Below, piece by piece: positions 13,313 through 21,783 of a stretch of 32,858 bases of DNA. The notes beneath the pieces are model-generated. The model did no database searches. It was not told the DNA's origin and saw only the letters and a program-made list of their open reading frames with translations. The stretch's first letter is position 1, and the number at the start of each line of letters is the position of its first letter. A program made the translations under genes and the position numbers. This DNA comes from Pseudomonadales bacterium (lineage in GTDB: Bacteria > Pseudomonadota > Gammaproteobacteria > Pseudomonadales > Pseudohongiellaceae): contig JAJDSZ010000079.1 in the NCBI GenBank assembly GCA_022827425.1, forward strand, positions 1 through 32,858, written 5' to 3'.

Positions 13313-16276
13313 TCACGACTTCTTTTTGACTGGAACGAAAAACTTCCGGCTTTCACCCGGGCCCGCGAGCGCTGATTCCAGCACTCTGGCCACGTGCAGG
13401 GCTTGCAGGGAGGCGCCATGCTGTATCTGGCCCCGGCAGCTTGTGCCGTTGGCGACGATGAGGCTGTCTTTTCCGGCCTTGCGCACCGCTGGCAGCAGGC
13501 TCAGTTCGGCCATATCCATCGAGTAGCGGTAATGTTCGGCCTCGTAGCCGAAGGAGCCGGCCATGCCGCAACAGGATGAATCGATCACCTCGACTTCGAG
13601 TTCCGGCACGAGCGCGAGTGTCTTGTTCAGCGCGGGCATGACGGCGAAGGATTTCTGGTGGCAATGGCCGTGCACCAGCGCCCGCTTTTGCGGGATCGGT
13701 TTCAGCTTCAATTCAAGCTTGCCGGCTTCGTGTTCGGCCGCCAGAAACTCTTCCAGCAAAAAGCTGTTGGCGGCCAGTGCTTCCGCTTCGTCGCCCAGCC
13801 CCAGGACGAGATATTCGTCGCGCAGGCTGAGCAGACAGGACGGCTCCAGCCCGATGATCGGCGCGCCGCGTTCGACAAACGGCCGCAGGGCTTCGAGCAT
13901 GCGCAGGGCTTCGGCCTTCGCCTCGTCCACCAGGCCGCTGCTGAGAAAGGTGCGGCCGCAGCACAGCGGTCTGGAATCGCCTGCCGCCGGCGCCGCTACG
14001 CGATAACCCGCCGCTTGCAATACCCTTTGCGCGGCTTCGGCGTTCTCGCGTTCGAAACAGCTATTGAACGTATCGACGAGCAATACCACTTCCCTGCCCG
14101 CGCCCGTGGCGTGCGCAGGCCGAAAACGGTCTTGCCGCCAACGGGGCAGCGAGCGGCTCGCGCTGAGACCGAGCAACCATTGCGACAGCAGGGCCAGACC
14201 GGGAACCCGGTCACGCAGACTCAGCAGCGAACCGAGCGGGCCGAGCCGATGGGCGTAACGCGGCAGCCAGGCGAACAGCCGGTCGCGCAGGCCGATGCGC
14301 TTTCCTGAACCCGGGGCTCGGCGATATTGATGCAGGAACTCGATCTTCATCCGCGCCATGTCGACCCCGGTGGGACATTCGCGGCGGCAGGCCTTGCAAC
14401 CCACGCACAAGGCCATGGTTTCGTACAATTCCCTTGACTGCGGCGCTTCCGCGCCGGCGGCCCCGCTCAAGGCGAGCCGCAGACTGTTGGCGCGGCCGCG
14501 CGTGAGATGGACTTCCTCGCCCGTGACGCGGAAGGAAGGGCACATGACGCCGCCTTTCGCCTTGCGGCAGGCGCCGTTGTTGTTGCACATTTCCAGGGCG
14601 CGGTCGTAGCCCTGCCACGCGGACCAGTCGAGCGCGGTTTCGACCGGCTTGCATTGGTAACCGGGGGGATAGCGCATGATCGAGCGATCGTCGAAGCGAT
14701 GCGGATTGACGATCTTGCCTGGATTGAAGACGTTTTCCGGGTCGAACCAGCGTTTCACCCGTTCGAAATTCTCGACCATGCGGCGCCCGAACATGGGTTC
14801 GTGAAACTCCGAGCGCGAGATACCGTCGCCATGTTCGCCGGAGTGGGAGCCCTTGTATTCGCGCACCATTTCCAGCGCCTCTTCGGCGATGGAACGCATC
14901 GCCTTCGCGCCTCCGGCCTGTTTCATGTTCAGCACCGGGCGTACGTGCAGGCAGCCCACCGAGGCATGGGCATAGAAGGTTCCCGTGGTGCCATGGCGCG
15001 CGAAGACTTCGCTCAGGCGGGCGGTGTACTCCGCCAGGTCTTCCAGCGCCACGGCGCAGTCTTCGATGAAGGAAACCGGCTTGGCGTCGCCCTTCATCGA
15101 CATCATGATGTTCAGGCCCGAAGCCCTCACTTCCCAGACCGCCTGCTGGAACGAAGGATCGACCGCTTCGACCACGAATGGCGGGTGTCCCCGGGTTGCC
15201 GGAGATTTCCCCGAAGATGCGTGCCGCTGGGATTCAGATTGCGAATCCATCAATTCCACGAGTTGCCGCAACGAGGCCAGTTGTTCGGCGTGATCTTCAC
15301 CGGCGAACTCGACCAGCAACAGGGCGTCGGGTTCTCCTTGTACGAATCGGGCGACCGTTGGTGCGAACAGCGGAATTTCCCGAGCCAGTTCGATCATCGT
15401 GCGGTCCATCAATTCGACGGCGGCGGGATTGAGTCCGACGATATGGCGCACGTTGTCCATGGCGTCGTAGAAGCGGGCGAAATGGCAGATGCCGAGCACC
15501 TTGTGGCGGGGAATCGGCTGCAGCTCGAGATGAATTCGCCGGAAGAAACCCAGGGTGCCTTCCGAACCGACGAGCAGCCGCGCGAGGTTGGGCCGATCCA
15601 GGGTCAACTCGTCGATATTGTAGCCACCGACGCGGCGCAGCAAATCGGGAAAACGGCGCCGGATTTCTTCGGCTTCGCTGTCGCCGAGGTCAAGCAGGTT
15701 TTCCACGAGTTCCGGCGGCATGTCGCCGTTGCCAGAATCAACCGGGCGGAAATGGGCCTTGACGCCGCCGGCGAGCAGGGCTTCGATCGAGCGCACGTTA
15801 TGCACCATGTTGCCATAGCGGATCGAGCGCGCGCCGCAACTGTTGTTGCCGGCCATGCCGCCGATGGTGGCGCGATTGGCGGTGGACACGTCGACCGGAT
15901 AGAACAGCCCGTGTGGCTTGAGATAACGATTGAGTTGCTCGAGTACGATACCGGGCTGTACGCAGACCGTGCGCGCCGCGGCGTCGAAATCGATGACATT
16001 GTTCAGATGGCGGGTGCAGTCGAGGATCAGCGCTTCGCCGATGGCCTGGCCGTTCTGCGAAGTTCCGGCGCCCCGCGGCAACACCGGCACGCCTTCTTCT
16101 TCGGCGATGGCGAGCGCGGCCGCGGCGTCCTCCTCGTCGGCGGGCACGGTCACGCCAACCGGCATGATCTGGTAGATCGAAGCGTCGGTGCTATAACGCC
16201 CGCGATTGAAAGCGTCGAACCAGACCTGGCCCCGAAGTTCCTTTTCCAGCCGGCGTTGCAAGTTTTCCGAAGCCAT
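13313..16276 (-). CDS. ydiJ: YdiJ-like FAD/Fe-S D-2-hydroxyacid (D-2-hydroxyglutarate) dehydrogenase
   Basis: A 987-residue fused protein. The N-terminal half is an FAD-binding PCMH domain (PRGAGTSQNGQAIGEALILD; GMAGNNSCGARSIRYGNM around residues 60-155) with the FAD-oxidase C-terminal domain (HGDGISRSEFHEPMF). Then come 4Fe-4S cysteines (CNNNGACRK near 565; CVGCKACRRECP near 625) and a CCG-type domain ending in CCGMAGSFGYE (near 900). This order matches the YdiJ family (E. coli about 1018 residues), known for oxidising D-2-hydroxyglutarate and similar D-2-hydroxyacids. The ATG at 16276 was preferred to the TTG at 16282. It is 32 bases after the ggt stop, and probably in one transcript with ggt and the small membrane protein. 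Confidence 0.85.
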   Translation of the reverse strand: MASENLQRRLEKELRGQVWFDAFNRGRYSTDASIYQIMPVGVTVPADEEDAAAALAIAEEEGVPVLPRGAGTSQNGQAIGEALILDCTRHLNNVIDFDAAARTVCVQPGIVLEQLNRYLKPHGLFYPVDVSTANRATIGGMAGNNSCGARSIRYGNMVHNVRSIEALLAGGVKAHFRPVDSGNGDMPPELVENLLDLGDSEAEEIRRRFPDLLRRVGGYNIDELTLDRPNLARLLVGSEGTLGFFRRIHLELQPIPRHKVLGICHFARFYDAMDNVRHIVGLNPAAVELMDRTMIELAREIPLFAPTVARFVQGEPDALLLVEFAGEDHAEQLASLRQLVELMDSQSESQRHASSGKSPATRGHPPFVVEAVDPSFQQAVWEVRASGLNIMMSMKGDAKPVSFIEDCAVALEDLAEYTARLSEVFARHGTTGTFYAHASVGCLHVRPVLNMKQAGGAKAMRSIAEEALEMVREYKGSHSGEHGDGISRSEFHEPMFGRRMVENFERVKRWFDPENVFNPGKIVNPHRFDDRSIMRYPPGYQCKPVETALDWSAWQGYDRALEMCNNNGACRKAKGGVMCPSFRVTGEEVHLTRGRANSLRLALSGAAGAEAPQSRELYETMALCVGCKACRRECPTGVDMARMKIEFLHQYRRAPGSGKRIGLRDRLFAWLPRYAHRLGPLGSLLSLRDRVPGLALLSQWLLGLSASRSLPRWRQDRFRPAHATGAGREVVLLVDTFNSCFERENAEAAQRVLQAAGYRVAAPAAGDSRPLCCGRTFLSSGLVDEAKAEALRMLEALRPFVERGAPIIGLEPSCLLSLRDEYLVLGLGDEAEALAANSFLLEEFLAAEHEAGKLELKLKPIPQKRALVHGHCHQKSFAVMPALNKTLALVPELEVEVIDSSCCGMAGSFGYEAEHYRYSMDMAELSLLPAVRKAGKDSLIVANGTSCRGQIQHGASLQALHVARVLESALAGPGESRKFFVPVKKKS

Positions 16277-16308
16277 GGGCAAAACCGGTCCGGCAGCGGC
16301 GCGCAGGG

Positions 16309-18015
16309 CTAATATCCTACCGCCGCGCCGTCTCCGCGGCGCGAATCGGAAGCGCCGAGAAAGAGACCGGCTTCACGGTCGTGATACACCCCCATGGCCG
16401 CTCCCTGGCTGCCGCGGGACATGAGGCTGTGACCCATGGCCTCGTAGAGCCGCATAGTGTCCGCCGACAAGGCGTTCGGTTCCGCGCTCGTCACGTCCGG
16501 CAGCCATTGGTGATGGATGCGCGGCGCTTCGACCGATTCGGCGATGTTGTAGTCGTGGTCGATGATGTTCAGCACCAATTGCAGGACGGTATTGATGATG
16601 GTCTTGCCGCCGGGACTGCCGACCGCGAACAGCGGCTGGCCGTCGAACGCGACGATGGTCGGCGTCATGCTCGAAAGCGGCCGTTTCCCGGGACGGATCA
16701 GGTTCGGCGGCGTGCCGATCAGGCCGTTGGCGTCGGTGACCCCCGGTACGGCGTTGAAATCGCCCATTTCGTTATTGAGCAGGTAGCCGCCGCCTTCGAC
16801 CACGATGGCCGAACCATAGCCGAATTCGAGAGTGTAGGTCAGGCTGACCATGTTGCCGTCCTTGTCTACCACGGAGAAATGCGTGGTCTCCTCGCTTTCG
16901 TAAGCCTGGGCGAAAAGTTCGGGGTCGCTGTTCGAGGCGCGCTCCAGATCTATGGTGTTGCGCAATTCTTCGGCATATTCCTTCGATGTGAGGCGTTCGA
17001 GCGGCATGCCTTCGTTGAAGTCCGGGTCGCCGAGATGCTCGGCGCGGTCGGCATAGGCCCGGCGCATGGTTTCGGTCAACACGTGCAGATACTCCGCCGA
17101 GTTATGGCCCATCGCGGCAAGATCGTAGCCTTCCAGGATGTTGAGCATTTCCACGAGCACGACTCCGCCCGAACTCGGCGGCGGCATGCTGACGATTTCA
17201 TGACCGCGATAGTTGCCGCGGATGGGCTCGCGCTCCACCGCTTCGTAGCCTGCCAGATCCTCCTCGGTAATCAGGCCGCCGATGTCCGCCATGAATTGCG
17301 CCAGCCGCCGCGCATTCTCGCCCGCGTAAAAGCCATCCCTGCCATTGTCGCGGATCAGTTCCAGCGTCGCCGCCAGATCCGGCTGTACCCAGGTATCGCC
17401 CATTTCGTAGAGCGAACCGTCCGCTTTGGCAAACACGGCGGCGCTCGAAGGATATTGCTGGAAGCGCCGCTGATTGCCGGCGAAACTGCGTTGCAGCGTA
17501 TAGGTGATCGGAATGCCTTCCCGCGCGAGTGCGACCGCGGGCGCCACGAGATCGGCCCAGGGCAGGCTGCCGAGTTCCTGATGCGCTTTCCACAGTCCGG
17601 CCACGGTGCCGGGCACGCCAACCGCCAATGGCCCGAAATGATTGGAATTGTTTACGACCCGGCCATCGACTCCCAGATACATCTGTTCGGTCGCTGCCAG
17701 CGGCGCCTTCTCGCGAAAATCGAAGGCCGTGGCGTGGCCGTCGCTGCCGTGATAGACCAGAAAGCCGCCGCCGCCGATATTGCCCGCGCTCGGCCAGGTG
17801 ACCGCCAGGGCGAACGCCGTGGCAATGGCCGCGTCGACGGCGTTGCCGCCGTTTCTGAGCGCTTCCACGCCAGCCTCGGAAGCCAGCCGGGAAGCGCTGC
17901 TGACCATGCCGTTCTTAGCATAAGTCGGCGTGCGGCCGCCTTCGGCCCAAGCCTGACTGACCAGGGTCAGTAACAGGAAAGAAACAAGAATCCGGAAAAT
18001 TCGATGCTGCATCAC
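16309..18015 (-). CDS. ggt: Gamma-glutamyltransferase precursor
   Basis: A 568-residue Ntn hydrolase that transfers or hydrolyses the gamma-glutamyl group of glutathione and related peptides in the periplasm. It has a Sec signal peptide (ILVSFLLLTLVSQAWAEG, cleavage near residue 24), the family N-terminus MVSSASRLASEAGVEALRNG and NIGGGGFLVYHG, and the autocleavage site EETTHFSVVDKDGNMVSLT, where Thr377 (first Thr of TTH) is the nucleophile of the small subunit. Length is normal (E. coli about 580), so it is intact. It is the first gene of the minus-strand set ggt, dehydrogenase, small membrane protein. It is transcribed divergently from the Tat-exported aminotransferase. Confidence 0.93.
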   Translation of the reverse strand: MMQHRIFRILVSFLLLTLVSQAWAEGGRTPTYAKNGMVSSASRLASEAGVEALRNGGNAVDAAIATAFALAVTWPSAGNIGGGGFLVYHGSDGHATAFDFREKAPLAATEQMYLGVDGRVVNNSNHFGPLAVGVPGTVAGLWKAHQELGSLPWADLVAPAVALAREGIPITYTLQRSFAGNQRRFQQYPSSAAVFAKADGSLYEMGDTWVQPDLAATLELIRDNGRDGFYAGENARRLAQFMADIGGLITEEDLAGYEAVEREPIRGNYRGHEIVSMPPPSSGGVVLVEMLNILEGYDLAAMGHNSAEYLHVLTETMRRAYADRAEHLGDPDFNEGMPLERLTSKEYAEELRNTIDLERASNSDPELFAQAYESEETTHFSVVDKDGNMVSLTYTLEFGYGSAIVVEGGGYLLNNEMGDFNAVPGVTDANGLIGTPPNLIRPGKRPLSSMTPTIVAFDGQPLFAVGSPGGKTIINTVLQLVLNIIDHDYNIAESVEAPRIHHQWLPDVTSAEPNALSADTMRLYEAMGHSLMSRGSQGAAMGVYHDREAGLFLGASDSRRGDGAAVGY

Positions 18016-18046
18016 GAAACCACCCGCGGGACAAAAACCGGATTAT

Positions 18047-18060
18047 ACGTGAACTCACGT
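18047..18060. promoter_or_regulatory. Inverted repeat in the ggt / aminotransferase divergent region
   Basis: ACGTGA-AC-TCACGT is a perfect 6-bp inverted repeat, 31 bases upstream of the ggt start. It could be a regulator site for ggt. It is too short to exclude chance. Confidence 0.35.
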
Positions 18061-18132
18061 CAATCTCGACCGGTAGCGCAGGACAAGTGCGGGTGTCCCG
18101 CCGAAGTGTCCCGGCGACAATCTCCGGCTTGG

Positions 18133-18159
18133 TTGACCATGTCGACTACATGGTAGACT
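18133..18159 (+). promoter_or_regulatory. Putative promoter with embedded operator for the aminotransferase
   Basis: TTGACC (18133-18138) and TAGACT (18154-18159) resemble -35 and -10 boxes with a 15-base spacer, which is short. The perfect 7-bp inverted repeat ACCATGT-CGACT-ACATGGT (18136-18154) fills the spacer. Transcription would start near 18166, leaving a ~30-base leader before ATG 18198; this argues against the in-frame GTG at 18087 and ATG at 18150 as starts. Confidence 0.45.
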
Positions 18160-18197
18160 TGAACCGCATCGCCACCTCTGAATTGGAAGACGGATTC

Positions 18198-19343
18198 ATG
18201 TCAGGCAGAGTAAGCAGAAGACAGTTACTGCTGGGCGGATCGGCGCTGTTCGCCGCCAATGCCTTGCAGTCGATTCCGGGCGGCGGATTCCTTCCCGGCC
18301 TCGAATTGATGCGAAGCGCCCACGCGCAAGATGCAATTCCGAAGCCGGACCACATCATTCGCATGAGTTCCAACGAAAATCCCTGGGGTCCGTCGCGCGT
18401 CGCCCTGCGCGCGATCTACAATGCGATCGACGAAGCCAATCTGTATTCCTTCTACGGTAATCCCCTGCCGGAACTGATCAGCCGCCAGCAGAATATCGAC
18501 CGTGACCACATCAGCCTCGGCGCGGGTTCGGCGGAACTGCTGAAAGTGGGCGGGCTGCTCGCGGGCATGCGCGGCGGTTCCATCGTCATCCCCCATCCCA
18601 CCTTCGAGGATCTGCCGGACTATGCGGAAGCCAACGGCACCGAGGTGATCCGCGTGCCGGTGGACGGCGACATGAAAACCGACCTGGAAGCCATGGCGAG
18701 CGCCATCCGCGCCGACACCAGGCTGGTCTATCTCTGCAATCCGAACAACCCGATTCCCAACGTCATCGAAAAGAACGCGCTGCGGGATTTCATCGTCGAA
18801 ATCGCCCGGGACCGCATGGTGTTTCTCGACGAGGCCTATCACGAATTCGTCGACAACCCCGATTACAGCACCATGATGGACCTGGTACGCAATGGCCAGC
18901 GCAACCTGATCATCACGCGCACGGCTTCGAAGATTCACGGCCTGGCCGGTTTGCGCGTCGGTTTCGCCTTTTCCCACCCAGAACTGGCGCGGGAAATCAC
19001 CGACCGGCAGACCGGTTTGCAAAACATCGTCGGCATTCGCGCCGCCGAGGCCAGCTACCAGGACGAGGAACATTCGAATTTCGTGCTGCGCACCGCGCGG
19101 GAATCTCTCGACATCGTCGAGAGCTACCTGCGTTCCGCCGGCATCAAATTCATTGAGTCGAACGCCAATTTCAGCTTTATCGAAACCGGACATCCCATAG
19201 AGGAAGTCCAGGCCCGGTTTCTGGAAGAGAACATCCAGGTCGGCAGACCGTTCCCGCCTTTCACGAACTGGATGCGGCTGAGCATGGCGAAACCCGGCGA
19301 GATGCGTTATTTCGTACAGACGTACAAGACGCTGTACGGATGA
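18198..19343 (+). CDS. Tat-exported class I/II aminotransferase (HisC-like)
   Basis: A 381-residue fold-type I PLP enzyme with a twin-arginine signal at its N-terminus: GRVSRRQLLLGGSALFAANA, with a likely cleavage at AHA|QD near residue 43. The catalytic core is of the histidinol-phosphate aminotransferase type: MSSNENPWGPS, YLCNPNNPIP, VFLDEAYHEFV and TASKIHGLAGLRVGFAF with the PLP lysine K245. GGAAG lies nine bases before the chosen ATG. HisC itself is cytoplasmic, so this is probably a paralogue acting in the periplasm on an amino acid or related amine. It sits next to the divergent ggt gene, which makes periplasmic amino-acid handling plausible. Confidence 0.85.
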   Translation: MSGRVSRRQLLLGGSALFAANALQSIPGGGFLPGLELMRSAHAQDAIPKPDHIIRMSSNENPWGPSRVALRAIYNAIDEANLYSFYGNPLPELISRQQNIDRDHISLGAGSAELLKVGGLLAGMRGGSIVIPHPTFEDLPDYAEANGTEVIRVPVDGDMKTDLEAMASAIRADTRLVYLCNPNNPIPNVIEKNALRDFIVEIARDRMVFLDEAYHEFVDNPDYSTMMDLVRNGQRNLIITRTASKIHGLAGLRVGFAFSHPELAREITDRQTGLQNIVGIRAAEASYQDEEHSNFVLRTARESLDIVESYLRSAGIKFIESNANFSFIETGHPIEEVQARFLEENIQVGRPFPPFTNWMRLSMAKPGEMRYFVQTYKTLYG

Positions 19344-19395
19344 TCGGAACGGCATAAGACAAGAACGATCAACACGGAATCGTGAGCTTGAATAG

Positions 19396-19698
19396 GGCGA
19401 AAAACTGCCGCCATTCCCGGAAGGCTGGTACTTTCTGACCGACCGCAAGCCGAAACGGTTCTTCGTGGGCTTGCGCTTTCTGCCGCCTCGCTTGCGCGCC
19501 CCGGTCATCAGCCAGTTCATGCTGACCAATCAAAAGCTCGACGTGGCGCAGGACGAGAAAATCTGGAGTCGGAAGCGATTCAGGGCACGGCCCGTATTGA
19601 GCCGGACAGACGGCGAAATCGGTCTGTACCAACGCTGGTGCCGGCAGTTCTATCCGGAAACCGGAGTTGACGACCGGAGCGGATCAGGTCTCGACTGA
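19396..19698 (+). pseudogene. Rieske-type ring-hydroxylating oxygenase remnant
   Basis: One frame joins two ends of a Rieske oxygenase alpha subunit. LPPFPEGWYFL matches the extreme N-terminus before the Rieske cluster, and DEKIWSRKRFRARPVLSRTD followed by IGLYQRWCRQFYPE matches the C-terminal end (form 'D.piWe.Kry..rPvl..gDgpIg.fRrW.rQFY'). Between them only ~40 residues remain, so the whole Rieske 2Fe-2S domain (C-x-H...C-x-x-H) and the iron site are missing. There is no start codon; a TAG lies at 19393-19395 just upstream. It ends inside the 3' end of the convergent P450 gene. It is interpreted as an internally deleted pseudogene, and the homology call is from motif memory. Confidence 0.65.
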
Positions 19699-21687
19699 TT
19701 CAACCGGGTGGCGGTAGCCCTTGATCCTGATCCTGAAGTTCTTCCGCGGGCTGAGCTTGGGGAATGGACTGAGTTTGAGCTTGTAGTTCTTCGGAACCAG
19801 TTCCATGTCCAGATAGCGCGCGATCAGCATTATGTTCAGCACAAGCTGGAGTTCGGTCCAGCGCCTGCCGCCGCAGGTATGGGTGCCCGTACCAAATGGC
19901 ACGAAGGCGCCGGTCTGCTTGTGTTCGTCCCGGGGCGGCAGGTAGCGGTCGATATCGAACTTGTCCGGATCCTTGAAATGTTTTTCGAAGAAATGCGTGG
20001 CCGTGAACGCGATCATGATCTCGCTATAGGCAGGTATGGGCACTCCATCGATATCGAAAGAGTTCATCGCCGTGCGCCGATGGACGTTGATCACCGGGTG
20101 CAGCCGCAAGACTTCCATGGCGAAGCGATGAGTAACGTCGATCGCTTCGGGGGTGAGCGCCTTCGCGTCCGGCTCGCCGTTTTCGAACAGGGCGTCGGCC
20201 TCGGCGATCATGCGCTCATGGATATCGGGATTCACCAGCATTTCGTAAATGGCGAAAGCCACGGCGCTGCCGGTGTAATGACCGGCGATAATCGGTGCGA
20301 TAAACGCAAATCCCAAGTCCGTCTCCGGCAGGAATTGAGGATCCGATTGATGCAACTCCATGAGATCGTCGACCAGGTCGCGGCGCTTCCCCGCGCGTTG
20401 CGCCGGCGTATGGGTCGCATGAATCTGCGCGTACAGGTCGAGTATGCTTTGCTTGTATTTCTTCATCCGCGGCGTTCGCAGCATGAATTTCGGCAACAGG
20501 CCGATTATGTGTACGAAGAGCGCGCGGTATTCGAACTTGATCAGGTCATCGAGAACGTAGCTCGGCTCGATGCTCACACTCAATTCGGCAATCTGCTCAC
20601 CGATCAGGCGCTGGCAGGAAGCTTCGACGGGAATGACGCTGCCCTCTTTCCAGCCCCCGAAGTTGCGCCGTGCGATTTCGAATACATCTCCCATCCGGTC
20701 TTCGACGACTACCCGCGAATTGCCGTCACGCACCGCCTTGCGCATGCGGAAATGATCGGCGCCGTCCATGCTGGCGATCGACCGGGCGGTGCCCCATTCC
20801 TGCTGAAACGCCTCGAGATAGTCCCGGGCCCGCAACAGCAGTCGTCCCTTTTTGCCGGTCCACAGATTCAGTTCCTGACTGGCAAGAACGACCAGCTTGC
20901 GGCCGCCGGCGTTGATTTCGTAGACGGGTCCGTGTTTTTTGGCCTGTTCGGCAAAGAACTTGGGCAGATTACCCTGCCGCGCCGCCCGCGAGCGCAGGAT
21001 ATCGAGCAAGCCGATGGACGGCAGCTTCTTGCGCCAGCCGGTACGCAAGGCTTCCGGCGGGCGATATGAACTACGCACCGCTTCGCCTATGGTGCGCCCG
21101 ATCAGGTCCATTCCGCTGAGCAATTCGATGCGCTGCTCGGCGGCTTCGAGCTCTTCGGGTTCGAGCAAGGTGCGCACGCCGTCGCAATTGTTCAACAGTC
21201 CTATGATGGCGACATCCCGCGGTTCGGGACTTTCATCGGTTACCAGAATGCGGGTTATCCGTTGTTTGATCTCCTCTCCGGGTGCGCCGTCGACAAGCGG
21301 ATAACGGCCGGTTCGGGAAACTCTTTTCGAAAGCGACCAGAAGCCGGCCGAGTCGAAGTCGAGAATCCCCATCTTGACCAGGCGGGCGAACGCCTTGTCG
21401 CTGATCGTTTCGGCCCTGGCCGCGATTCGTTCGACCCAGAACTGGGCGTTGTGCGTTTTCTTCTCCTTGACGATTTCCTCGAGCACCGGATCCAGAATGT
21501 CGTCTCCGGTCGGCTCGTCGCTGACGAGAGTAAGGGTCTTGAGGTCCGAATCAATGCGATTCTTCAGGGCGAGATCCATGAGAACCCCCCCGGCGAAAGC
21601 GCAGGACATCTTCCACTCGGGCACGGGAGCGAAGTACCCGGTATTTTCATCGAGCAGCAAGAGCAGTACTTCTTCGGCGAACGTCAT
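19684..21687 (-). CDS. GPP34 (GOLPH3-like) domain fused to cytochrome P450
   Basis: A 667-residue protein in two parts. Residues 1 to ~215 resemble the GPP34/GOLPH3 domain: TFAEEVLLLLLDENTGYF and CAFAGGVLMDLALKNRID at the start, a lipid-headgroup-binding family in eukaryotes also found in bacteria. Residues ~220-660 are a cytochrome P450: I-helix IIAGHYTGSAVAFAIYEML (the usual acid-Thr pair is His-Tyr-Thr), E525-x-x-R528 in EVLRLHP, and the heme loop FGTGTHTCGGRRW with ligand Cys605. The P450 part would hydroxylate an organic substrate; the N-terminal part may hold it at the membrane. The frame is continuous without internal stops, so it looks like a true fusion. It is 97 bases downstream of the RND pump gene on the same strand. 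Confidence 0.8.
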   Translation of the reverse strand: MTFAEEVLLLLLDENTGYFAPVPEWKMSCAFAGGVLMDLALKNRIDSDLKTLTLVSDEPTGDDILDPVLEEIVKEKKTHNAQFWVERIAARAETISDKAFARLVKMGILDFDSAGFWSLSKRVSRTGRYPLVDGAPGEEIKQRITRILVTDESPEPRDVAIIGLLNNCDGVRTLLEPEELEAAEQRIELLSGMDLIGRTIGEAVRSSYRPPEALRTGWRKKLPSIGLLDILRSRAARQGNLPKFFAEQAKKHGPVYEINAGGRKLVVLASQELNLWTGKKGRLLLRARDYLEAFQQEWGTARSIASMDGADHFRMRKAVRDGNSRVVVEDRMGDVFEIARRNFGGWKEGSVIPVEASCQRLIGEQIAELSVSIEPSYVLDDLIKFEYRALFVHIIGLLPKFMLRTPRMKKYKQSILDLYAQIHATHTPAQRAGKRRDLVDDLMELHQSDPQFLPETDLGFAFIAPIIAGHYTGSAVAFAIYEMLVNPDIHERMIAEADALFENGEPDAKALTPEAIDVTHRFAMEVLRLHPVINVHRRTAMNSFDIDGVPIPAYSEIMIAFTATHFFEKHFKDPDKFDIDRYLPPRDEHKQTGAFVPFGTGTHTCGGRRWTELQLVLNIMLIARYLDMELVPKNYKLKLSPFPKLSPRKNFRIRIKGYRHPVESVET

Positions 21688-21783
21688 TTCACGATTCTTT
21701 CGTTGTCTAATTTTCCCGATTGGAGAATCATTCGATCGAAGTTGAGTAGCGCCTGAATTCTAGCCGAATTGGGCGCAAGTTCG

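Noticed and set aside
14507-16312. Long plus-strand frame opposite the YdiJ-like gene
   Set aside because: Antisense shadow; the minus-strand gene has clear FAD and Fe-S motifs.
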